DNA from: Bifidobacterium breve
GTDB taxonomy: Bacteria > Actinomycetota > Acidimicrobiia > Acidimicrobiales > Ilumatobacteraceae
DNA: 6,031 nucleotides
Assembly: GCA_945871625.1 (NCBI GenBank)
Contig: CAMBWL010000061.1
Span: 1-6,031, forward strand
Direction: 5' to 3'
Each line of letters begins with the position of its first letter. Positions within the stretch are counted from its first letter, which is position 1. Made by a program: the position numbers and the translations under genes. Shown here one piece after another: positions 1 through 5,732 of the stretch. Below the pieces are notes generated by a model. The model had not been told where the DNA came from, ran no database searches, and was given only the letters and a program-made list of their open reading frames with translations.

Positions 1-115
1 TGGTGAGAGTCAGCAAGTGAAGTGGTTTAGTTTTGCGGATGCATTGCGGGTTTCAGAAGACGGTGCTCGTGGTGCAATTCGTGTCGCGGAGCAAATCTTT
101 ACCAGATCGTTGTAG
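1..115 (+). CDS. 3' end of an unidentified gene (possibly Nudix hydrolase), partial
   Basis: An open frame enters from the left edge and stops at TAG 113-115, giving 37 visible residues that begin GESQQVKWFSFADAL and end IFTRSL. Codon choice (many T- and G-ending codons) resembles the following dnaE2 gene. The E..QVKWFSFADAL stretch resembles the tail of many Nudix hydrolases, where an E-x-x-E-V-x-W-x-x-x-x-E-A-L segment follows the Nudix box; the box itself would lie outside the window, so this is a weak family guess. It does not look like the end of ImuB, the usual partner of DnaE2. An SOS box stands between it and dnaE2, so it is probably a separate transcription unit. I am fairly sure it is coding and unsure of its function. 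Confidence 0.55.
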   Translation, partial: GESQQVKWFSFADALRVSEDGARGAIRVAEQIFTRSL

Positions 116-121
116 AACCGG

Positions 122-145
122 ACCCAGACAAAAACCCAGACAAAA
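122..145. repeat. 12-bp tandem direct repeat, two copies
   Basis: ACCCAGACAAAA occurs twice back to back (122-133 and 134-145), followed by a degenerate CCCCA that could be the start of a third copy. It lies in the non-coding spacer between the upstream gene and the dnaE2 SOS box. It may be simple slippage in a short spacer; no function is evident. Confidence 0.7.
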
Positions 146-157
146 CCCCATGATACG

Positions 158-175
158 AGCGAACATATGTTCGCT
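158..175. promoter_or_regulatory. LexA binding site (SOS box) of dnaE2
   Basis: AGCGAACATATGTTCGCT is a perfect 18-bp palindrome. Its core GAAC-ATAT-GTTC matches the actinobacterial and Bacillus-type LexA operator, CGAAC-N4-GTTCG. It sits just upstream of an SOS-type polymerase, as known for dnaE2 in mycobacteria. I found no other GAAC-N4-GTTC site in the window. LexA bound here would cover the start region of the dnaE2 promoter and should be released after RecA-stimulated LexA self-cleavage. The identity of the site is strongly supported by motif plus context; binding itself is inferred. Confidence 0.92.
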
Positions 176-180
176 ACGCT
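175..180 (+). promoter_or_regulatory. candidate -10 element of dnaE2 (leaderless start)
   Basis: TACGCT fits the actinobacterial TANNNT -10 pattern and ends 7 bases before the ATG at 188, so transcription could start on or next to that ATG, giving a leaderless mRNA. This would agree with the lack of any Shine-Dalgarno sequence before 188. The element overlaps the right end of the LexA palindrome, a sensible position for repression. There is no recognisable -35 at the right distance. An alternative -10 is TATGTT at 166-171, inside the palindrome. This is a weak motif supported mainly by its position. Confidence 0.4.
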
Positions 181-187
181 TAGCCGA

Positions 188-3100
188 ATGGGTGATTACG
201 CCGAACTGCATTGTCGGTCAAATTTTTCGTTTTTATACGGCGCTTCACACCCTGAGCAACTTGTCGAAGTTGCGGTGCACAATCAACTGACGGCACTTGC
301 GCTCACAGATCGCAACGGTCTTTATGGCGTCGTCAAGTTTGCCCAAGCGGCACGAGCATTTGGTTTGCCAACTTTGTTTGGCGCCGAACTCACATGCTCG
401 AGTCGCCACAGTCGTGATGGCGATGCACAAATCGTTTTGATCGCCGATGGCCCGTCGGGTTATTCGCGACTTTCGCGCGCAATAACGCTCGGACAATTGG
501 CGGGTTCGAAGTCTGCGCCAATTTTTGATACAGCCAAAATTGCCGAAGGTCTGGCCGATAGTTGCTGGGTTCTCACCGGTGCCAACACTGGCATTGTCAA
601 TCAAGCACTCGAACGACACGGTCCACAAATGGCATCGCGTCAATTGCAAAAACTAGTTAGCGAGTTTGGTCGCGATCGAGTTTTGGTCGAACTCTGTGAT
701 CACGGTGATCCACTTGACTCGACTCGCAACGATGCTCTTGTGCAGTTGGCAATGAGACACGACTTGCAGTGCATTGCAACCAATGATGTGAGCTATGCAT
801 CGCTGCGCGAGCATCGTTTGGCAGTCGCACTTGCGGCAGTCAGACAGCGATCAAGTCTGGATGAAATTGATGCGCACTTGCCACCGGCACCGAGCGCCTA
901 TATTCGCAGTGGCAAAGAGCAACTTCGTCGGTTTAATCGCTACCCAGGTGTAGTCGAACTGACAACGCAAATCGCCGAGTCTTCGGCATTTGACTTGTCT
1001 TTGGTCGCACCAAAACTTCCGCCGTTTATTTGCCCAGATGACCTCGACGAAATTTCGTATTTGCGTCGTTTGGTCGAACAAGGTGCAACTCGTCGATATG
1101 GCGCTCGACCTGCGAACAATTTCGAAGATCTTTCGCTACGCGCCCGAGCCTGGAAGACGATTGATCACGAACTTGAAATCATCGCGCACCTTGGCTTCGC
1201 CGGTTATTTTTTGGTTGTTTTTGACATCGTGCAGTTTTGTCAGCGATCAAACATTTATTGCCAGGGTCGGGGTAGTGCAGCCAACAGCGCAGTTTGTTTT
1301 GCGTTAGACATCACCAAAGCCGATGCTGTTTCGTTGGGCTTGTTGTTCGAGCGATTTTTGTCGACAGAACGCGACGGGCCGCCAGACATCGACATCGACA
1401 TTGAAAGCGGTCGCCGTGAAGAAGTAATTCAATATGTTTTCAATCGTTACGACCGCCACCATGCGGCGCAAGTCGCCAACGTAATTACATATCGTTCGCG
1501 TTCGGCTGTTCGCGATATGGCTCGGGCACTGGGTTTTGCGCCCGGTCAGCAAGATGCCTGGAGCAAGCAAGTCGGCATGCATGGTTCGTTGGCAAACTCT
1601 GAAAACACGCAGCACGAAATACCTGCTCAAGTTTTAGATCTTGCCCGACAAGTTTTGGACGCGCCACGACATTTGGGCATTCACTCTGGCGGCATGGTGA
1701 TTTGTGATCGGCCAGTCAGCGAGGTCTGCCCAGTCGAGTGGGGGCGCATGAAAGATCGCAGCGTCTTGCAGTGGGACAAAGACGATTGCGCCGCGATCGG
1801 TCTCGTTAAGTTCGATCTTTTGGGTTTGGGCATGCTTTCGGCCCTGCACAACGCAGTCGATTTAATTGCCGAGTTTCGTGGCAAACAAATTGATCTGGCG
1901 ATGATCCCGCAAGAAGACGATGTCTACGCAATGCTGTGTCGAGCCGACACGGTCGGTGTTTTTCAAATTGAGTCACGCGCTCAAATGGCCACGCTGCCGC
2001 GGCTTAAACCACGAAGGTTCTATGACCTGGTTGTCGAAGTTGCGTTGATTCGCCCCGGCCCAATTCAGGGCGGTTCGGTTCATCCATATATTCGTCGACG
2101 CAACGGTCAAGAGCCCGTCACGTATTTGCATCCATTGTTAGAAAATAGTTTGGGCAAAACATTGGGGGTGCCGTTGTTTCAAGAGCAACTGATGCAAATG
2201 GCGATCGACATTGCCGGCTTCACACCCAATCAAGCCGATGAGTTGCGTCAAGCCATGGGTTCAAAACGCTCACATGCTCGGATGCAACGACTTCGTCAGC
2301 GACTTTATGACGGGATGGCACAAAACAAAATCATTGGCGTGGTCGCCGACGAGATTTTTGAAAAGATGCAAGCGTTCGCCAGTTACGGGTTTCCCGAGAG
2401 TCACTCAGTTTCGTTTGCCTATCTCGTGTATGCGTCTTCATACATTAAGTTTCACGAGCCGACGGCATTTTATGCCGCATTGTTGAATGCCCAGCCGATG
2501 GGTTTTTGGTCGCCACATTCGCTCGTGCAAGATGCACAACGACATGGCGTGGTCGTGTTGAGCCCAGATTTGAACGCATCAAAAGCCGCGGCAACTTTAG
2601 AACCGTGTGACAACTCAGCAGGTGGCTTCGCTTTGCGTCTCGGCATTTCTGGGGTGCGTGGCATTGGCGACGAACTCGCAAAAGCAATTGAAACTGCGCG
2701 ACCGTTTACGAGCATGGAAGATTTGGTTCGCCGAGTGCCACAACTCAGTTTGTCGCAGATAGAAACGCTGGCAACATCAGGTGCATACACGCAGTGCTTT
2801 GAAATATCGCGCAGAGATGCACTCTGGTCGGCAGGTGCCGTTATTCAAAGTCGACCCGAGCGTTTGGCGGGTGTGACGACCGGCAGTGATTCGCCACAAC
2901 TACCGGGCATGCAACCGATCGAAAAATCAATTTGCGATCTTTGGTCAATCGGCATTTCTATTGATGGTCACCCCACTCAGTTTGTGCGCGGTCAGTTGAG
3001 CCAACTCGGTGTAGTCACTGCAAACGAACTAGCAAAAGTTGAAAACGGCTCAAAAATATTCGTCGGCGGTGTGATCACGCATCGCCAACGCCCATCTACT

Positions 3101-3325
3101 TCGCGCGGCGTCACATTTTTTGGCCTCGAAGATGAAACTGGTCTGATCAACGTCATAGTTTCACAGGGTTGTTTCAAACGATTTCGCCATGCCGCAATCA
3201 ACGCTTCGGCTCTGCTTGTGCGGGGCAGAATCGAATCTTCGCAAGGGGTGGTCAACATCATCGCTGAGCATTTGAGCGAACTAAAAATTGCTACGCGTGG
3301 CGTTGTTTCAAGAGATTTTCGCTGA
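188..3325 (+). CDS. dnaE2: Error-prone DNA polymerase III alpha-type subunit DnaE2 (ImuC)
   Basis: DnaE2 is a C-family polymerase that copies damaged DNA in the SOS mutagenesis pathway, usually with ImuA/ImuB-type partners. From ATG 188 the protein has 1045 residues, normal for the family. In order: an N-terminal PHP domain (from YAELHCRSNFSF, residues 4-15); the GRGSAANS nucleotide-binding loop (361-368); the palm with PDIDIDIE (399-406, catalytic Asp 402 and 404) and VKFDLLGLGM (541-550, third Asp 543); the family-typical HSGGMVI and QWDKDD stretches; a helix-hairpin-helix (about 816-835); the DnaE2-like LPGM..IE...DLW segment near 905-919; and a C-terminal OB fold (about 956-1031, with FFGLEDETGLINVIV). 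All three polymerase aspartates are kept, but the PHP metal site is degenerate (HCRS, FLYGA, DRNG). Start 188 is preferred over ATG 167 because 167 lies inside the LexA palindrome and MGDYAELH matches family N-termini. The 3' end overlaps the convergent exporter gene by 18 bp. Confidence 0.95.
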   Translation: MGDYAELHCRSNFSFLYGASHPEQLVEVAVHNQLTALALTDRNGLYGVVKFAQAARAFGLPTLFGAELTCSSRHSRDGDAQIVLIADGPSGYSRLSRAITLGQLAGSKSAPIFDTAKIAEGLADSCWVLTGANTGIVNQALERHGPQMASRQLQKLVSEFGRDRVLVELCDHGDPLDSTRNDALVQLAMRHDLQCIATNDVSYASLREHRLAVALAAVRQRSSLDEIDAHLPPAPSAYIRSGKEQLRRFNRYPGVVELTTQIAESSAFDLSLVAPKLPPFICPDDLDEISYLRRLVEQGATRRYGARPANNFEDLSLRARAWKTIDHELEIIAHLGFAGYFLVVFDIVQFCQRSNIYCQGRGSAANSAVCFALDITKADAVSLGLLFERFLSTERDGPPDIDIDIESGRREEVIQYVFNRYDRHHAAQVANVITYRSRSAVRDMARALGFAPGQQDAWSKQVGMHGSLANSENTQHEIPAQVLDLARQVLDAPRHLGIHSGGMVICDRPVSEVCPVEWGRMKDRSVLQWDKDDCAAIGLVKFDLLGLGMLSALHNAVDLIAEFRGKQIDLAMIPQEDDVYAMLCRADTVGVFQIESRAQMATLPRLKPRRFYDLVVEVALIRPGPIQGGSVHPYIRRRNGQEPVTYLHPLLENSLGKTLGVPLFQEQLMQMAIDIAGFTPNQADELRQAMGSKRSHARMQRLRQRLYDGMAQNKIIGVVADEIFEKMQAFASYGFPESHSVSFAYLVYASSYIKFHEPTAFYAALLNAQPMGFWSPHSLVQDAQRHGVVVLSPDLNASKAAATLEPCDNSAGGFALRLGISGVRGIGDELAKAIETARPFTSMEDLVRRVPQLSLSQIETLATSGAYTQCFEISRRDALWSAGAVIQSRPERLAGVTTGSDSPQLPGMQPIEKSICDLWSIGISIDGHPTQFVRGQLSQLGVVTANELAKVENGSKIFVGGVITHRQRPSTSRGVTFFGLEDETGLINVIVSQGCFKRFRHAAINASALLVRGRIESSQGVVNIIAEHLSELKIATRGVVSRDFR

Positions 3326-3934
3326 CCCAGCCACGATGCCGAGCAGCACAAACACAATGCCGGCGACATATCGCTGAATAAAAGGCAAGGTCTTGCCCTT
3401 GGCCAAAGTTTCGCGCAATGAACTAGCAGTCAATGCGTAAATGCCGTCTGTAATAAAACCACAAGTCACGAATACCGTGCCGAGCATCAAAGATTGCAGC
3501 GCGTTTGAAGATTTATCTGGGTCGATGAACTGTGGCAGAAATGACAGAAAAAAAAGCGCGATTTTTGGATTCAGCGTGTTGATCACGAAGCCTTGACGAA
3601 ATGCTTGAGTTCTTGTCATTGCGTTCACCGAAGAGGTGATTGTCTCTGGCTGGCGCGAGAGTGTGCGCAGACCGACAAGCACGAGATACGACGCACCCAG
3701 ATATTTGACGACGTTGAAAGCATCTTGTGAGGTCGCCAAAATTGCCGAAAGACCAACGGTCGCCGCCAACACATGCATGAAAGTGCCGAGTTCGATGCCG
3801 CAAACTGCCGCCAGTCCGATTGACCGACCATTAGCCACGCTGCGGTTGACGATGTAAATGACTGCAGGCCCTGGAATCACCAACAACGCAACCGAAGCGA
3901 TCGCGAACGAAAATAACGAGTTGAAGTCGGGCAT
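3308..3934 (-). CDS. LysE/RhtB family amino-acid or metabolite exporter
   Basis: This 208-residue integral membrane protein matches the LysE/RhtB (threonine/homoserine-type efflux) family in length and motifs. Visible marks are the N-terminal IPGPAVIYIV (20-29), a G-R-x-x-G loop near 36-40, KYLGASYLVLVG (77-88) and the conserved F..GFVINTLNPK...FFLSFLPQF (112-136), with a hydrophobic C-terminal helix (about 189-203). Family members export amino acids or related small molecules through the inner membrane; the substrate cannot be read from sequence. Its ATG follows the DUF3039 stop by 9 bases with no clear Shine-Dalgarno sequence, so co-transcription and perhaps translational coupling with DUF3039 are likely. 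The last 18 bp overlap the end of dnaE2 on the other strand, leaving no room for a conventional intergenic terminator. The family is secure, the substrate open. Confidence 0.93.
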   Translation of the reverse strand: MPDFNSLFSFAIASVALLVIPGPAVIYIVNRSVANGRSIGLAAVCGIELGTFMHVLAATVGLSAILATSQDAFNVVKYLGASYLVLVGLRTLSRQPETITSSVNAMTRTQAFRQGFVINTLNPKIALFFLSFLPQFIDPDKSSNALQSLMLGTVFVTCGFITDGIYALTASSLRETLAKGKTLPFIQRYVAGIVFVLLGIVAGSAKIS

Positions 3935-3943
3935 TTTCGCGCG

Positions 3944-4264
3944 CTATTCGGCTGGCTGTTCGTTTAGTCCGTCGTTGAAGCCGCGATACATTTCGTAAAT
4001 TTCTTTGCAGGCCTGGCACATCGGCAGTTGTTTCGGGTCGCGTGACGGCACCCAAACATGGCCGCACAGTGCCTCAATTGGCGTGCCGTTTATTCGTGCT
4101 TCAAGAACTTTGGCCGCCGCTGATTCATCTTTGTCGGTTTTTACGATGTGCGCGACAAGTGGCTTGCCGGTCTGCAACACATGTTCGGTTTGCTGTTCAA
4201 CTGTTGTGCTGGGTGCGGTCTGAGTCGTCGACGATTGCGCTGAGAACACACTTAATTTAATCAT
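3944..4264 (-). CDS. DUF3039 family protein, small putative metal-binding protein
   Basis: The protein has 106 residues. The C-terminal half carries the DUF3039 signature: GTPIEALCGHVWVPSRDP followed by PMCQACKEIYE, with Cys67, Cys83 and Cys86 plus His69 as a plausible zinc site. DUF3039 is a short, essentially actinobacterial family without an established function. The N-terminal about 30 residues (MIKLSVFSAQSSTTQ and on) are rich in Ser, Thr and Gln and probably disordered. The ATG at 4264 sits in the middle of a perfect AT-rich palindrome (4254-4270) and has no Shine-Dalgarno sequence. A GTG five codons downstream (4249-4247) is an alternative start that would leave the palindrome in the leader. 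It is the first gene of a likely two-gene unit with the LysE-type exporter 9 bp downstream, and is divergent from the FmdB-like gene. Confidence 0.88.
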   Translation of the reverse strand: MIKLSVFSAQSSTTQTAPSTTVEQQTEHVLQTGKPLVAHIVKTDKDESAAAKVLEARINGTPIEALCGHVWVPSRDPKQLPMCQACKEIYEMYRGFNDGLNEQPAE

Positions 4265-4270
4265 TAAATT
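4254..4270. repeat. 17-bp perfect AT-rich palindrome over the DUF3039 start
   Basis: AATTTAAT-C-ATTAAATT has two perfect 8-bp arms around one central base, and the central CAT is the reverse complement of the DUF3039 ATG. It is among the most AT-rich short stretches in the window and borders the only divergent promoter region. It could be an operator for a dimeric regulator, an opening-prone promoter element or a weak hairpin in the mRNA; the sequence does not decide. Confidence 0.6.
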
Positions 4271-4324
4271 CTGTACATTTATCGATCTAGCAATGACAGA
4301 TCAGCAACACCTAGACTGCAAACC
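4265..4324. promoter_or_regulatory. Divergent promoter region between DUF3039 and FmdB-like genes
   Basis: These 60 bases separate two head-to-head genes and so must supply a promoter for the FmdB-like gene, and probably for DUF3039 too. For the plus strand, TACATT (4274-4279) is a possible -10 of TANNNT type, about 45 bases before the FmdB ATG, but no good -35 precedes it. No strong -10/-35 pair is visible for the minus strand. A short inverted repeat, GATCT (4284-4288) and AGATC (4298-4302) with a 9-base gap, could be part of an operator but may be chance. The role is inferred from gene orientation more than from motifs. Confidence 0.5.
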
Positions 4325-4552
4325 ATGCCGGTGTATGAGTTTCGTTGTCGCACGTGTGACCAAGTGTTTGAAGAGCGTCGCGCGATGTCGGCCGCCAACG
4401 AGCCTGCAAAGTGCTCGCAAGGTCACGAAAACTCGGTTCGACTGCTCTCTGTTTTTGCCTCGGTCGGCGGTGGCAACAGTGCTTCAAATGCGCCGGCGAT
4501 GCCTGCAGCGAAAATGGGTGGGTGTGGCTCTGGTTGCGGTTGCCACAGTTAA
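4325..4552 (+). CDS. FmdB-type zinc-ribbon protein
   Basis: This is a 75-residue protein of the FmdB/regulatory zinc-ribbon family. It opens with the hallmark MPVYEFRCRTCDQVFE, giving C8-x2-C11, and the second metal knuckle is C30-SQG-H34. The usual family follow-up NSVRLLSVFASVG comes after the knuckle. The C-terminus is a Gly/Ser/Ala-rich linker ending in GGCGSGCGCHS, with Cys67, Cys71, Cys73 and His74 as possible extra metal or redox ligands. The family is widespread and mostly uncharacterised; a regulatory role was proposed from the methylotroph FmdB. No Shine-Dalgarno sequence is seen. Its TAA overlaps the TAA of the convergent downstream gene, sharing TTAA at 4549-4552, so no separate terminator fits between them. 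The family call is strong, the function unknown. Confidence 0.9.
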   Translation: MPVYEFRCRTCDQVFEERRAMSAANEPAKCSQGHENSVRLLSVFASVGGGNSASNAPAMPAAKMGGCGSGCGCHS

Positions 4553-4947
4553 TTAAGACTGCACAAATCGCCATCGCCGACAAGCAGCCAGTCGCTTAGG
4601 GCGAGACCGGCATCTTGGCAGCGATTCGCAGCCATTAAGAATTGAGATTTATCGCTTTTCTTTTGGTGATCGCCACCGCGTGCGGTGAGCAGTGAAATAG
4701 TCGTCGCTGAATCAATGTTGATTGCCGCGCCGATAATCCGGTCGATGATTTCAATCAGTCCACGTTTTGAGTCAAAGGCGATGAGACCAACACCACGCTG
4801 CTGATGATCAAGACACAGAACCAACGTCTCGTGACGCAATGGCCTTGAAAGCGCCAGTGCAAAAACACTCAGTTTTTCTGAAAGAGTCGTGATCGGGTCG
4901 AGTTGTGCGCGAGGCACATCTGATAATGGTCTGATTGTATGAAGCAT
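4549..4947 (-). CDS. Small RadC/JAB-like protein lacking the catalytic metal motif
   Basis: The protein has 132 residues. Two stretches resemble the RadC (JAB/MPN) domain: RHETLVLCLDHQQRGVGLIAFD (about 38-59), like the early E-x-F-x-V-L-x-L-D strand, and SDKSQFLMAANRC followed by GLALSDWLLVGDGDLCSL (98-131), like RadC's S-x-x-D...A...GI-x-L-x-DH-x-I-V-G-DG-x-Y-x-S-L ending. The RadC H-x-H-P-S-G metal site should fall near 86-95 but reads SLLTARGGDH, and the DH of the last motif is DW, so peptidase-like activity is unlikely. RadC itself has no firmly established function. It starts with ATG 4947, preceded by GAGG (4955-4952) at 4 bases. It is 55 bp downstream of the rhomboid gene on the same strand and probably the last gene of that unit. 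Coding is likely; the family link is my own reading of distant similarity. Confidence 0.75.
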   Translation of the reverse strand: MLHTIRPLSDVPRAQLDPITTLSEKLSVFALALSRPLRHETLVLCLDHQQRGVGLIAFDSKRGLIEIIDRIIGAAINIDSATTISLLTARGGDHQKKSDKSQFLMAANRCQDAGLALSDWLLVGDGDLCSLN

Positions 4948-4949
4948 TA

Positions 4950-4955
4950 CCCCTC
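4950..4955 (-). promoter_or_regulatory. Shine-Dalgarno sequence of the RadC-like gene
   Basis: On the minus strand GAGGGG ends two bases before ATG 4947, with the GAGG core at 4 bases. It is the clearest ribosome binding site in the window; most other starts here have none. The overlapping CGAGGG (4956-4951) can pair with CCCTCG on the same RNA (5000-4995). Confidence 0.5.
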
Positions 4956-5002
4956 GGATTTCTTTGATTACGAATTGATTTAGTAAGAGTAAGGCGAGGG
5001 TG

Positions 5003-5728
5003 TCACGCGCTTACGAAATTGACTGCGACATAAATCAACCCAACGCAGATCATCAGCGGCGCAAATATTTCGACGAACTTTGGCAGAGATCTTTTGGTTG
5101 GAGTTAGCAAAAACAAACTGCAGATCGCGCCAGTTATCGCCCCACCAAAGTGCCCACCAATCGAGATTCCCGGGATCACAAGGGTGATCAAGATGTTCAG
5201 CGCAAAAGTCGCGCCAATGCCCGTGCGCAGCGGGTTGACCCGGTCTTGACGAAATCCGACTAGTGCTGCCGCCATTAGACCAAACACGGCGCCAGATGCA
5301 CCGCCCGTGATTGCATCGGGGCTGATCAGCAATGCGCCAACCGATCCACCTAGAAGTGAAGTCAGATAGAGCAGACCAAATCTGAGTGAGCCGATTTTTT
5401 GTTCGAACAACTGACCAAGTTGATATGCCAAGAGCATGTTCATCGCCAAATGAAAAACGCCGAAGTGCACAAAACCGCAACTGATCAGCCGATACCACTC
5501 GCCCTGCTCGAGAAACCGTCGAGAGATGACGAAATTTATTGAAGTTTCGTCAAAACCCGAAAGCGACATCCACAAATAAAGACCGACGTTGGTCGAGACG
5601 ATTGCATTTGTGACCGATGTTTTGTTCGTGGATGGCCGAAAGTTGGGTCGTGACGGTCGTTTTGATCGTGGCACCGATTGCGTCGCGCGAGACAACGGCG
5701 GTGGAACTTGCGGCGGCGGAAACGTCAC
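5003..5728 (-). CDS. Rhomboid family intramembrane serine protease
   Basis: This is a 241-residue membrane protease that should cleave transmembrane substrates inside the lipid bilayer. The Ser-His dyad is intact: Ser145 in TGGASGAVFG (141-150) and His193 in GGHFGG (191-196). The other rhomboid marks are present: the GEWYRL loop (76-81) and HLAMN (93-97), whose His and Asn normally support the oxyanion hole. About six or seven hydrophobic segments are visible (roughly 42-56, 80-103, 114-135, 139-158, 168-188, 190-208, 219-238). The first about 40 residues are Pro-rich and basic, probably a cytoplasmic tail, without the Cys pairs of a zinc-ribbon extension. The start is GTG 5728, only 4 bases after the stop of the epimerase gene, with no clear Shine-Dalgarno sequence, which suggests coupled translation. 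Physiological substrates cannot be predicted. Confidence 0.95.
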   Translation of the reverse strand: MTFPPPQVPPPLSRATQSVPRSKRPSRPNFRPSTNKTSVTNAIVSTNVGLYLWMSLSGFDETSINFVISRRFLEQGEWYRLISCGFVHFGVFHLAMNMLLAYQLGQLFEQKIGSLRFGLLYLTSLLGGSVGALLISPDAITGGASGAVFGLMAAALVGFRQDRVNPLRTGIGATFALNILITLVIPGISIGGHFGGAITGAICSLFLLTPTKRSLPKFVEIFAPLMICVGLIYVAVNFVSA

Positions 5729-5732
5729 GACT

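Noticed and set aside
167..187. ATG 167 as the dnaE2 start
   Set aside because: It lies in the centre of the perfect LexA palindrome, and the seven extra residues (MFATLSR) do not fit the family N-terminus; 188 is preferred.
2211..2790. Other open frames inside dnaE2 on both strands
   Set aside because: They lack recognisable domains and lie wholly within a clearly conserved polymerase gene in another frame.
3380..3398. Hairpin GGCAA-GACC-TTGCC followed by TTTTATT on the minus strand, like an intrinsic terminator
   Set aside because: It is inside the exporter coding sequence, about 70 bp before its stop, and encodes the ordinary family sequence GKTLPFIQ. The stem is only 5 bp with a 4-base loop, common by chance.
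4284..4302. GATCT / AGATC inverted repeat between the DUF3039 and FmdB-like genes as an operator
   Set aside because: Arms are only 5 bp with a 9-base gap, which is near chance; it is mentioned with the divergent promoter region but not called as a separate site.
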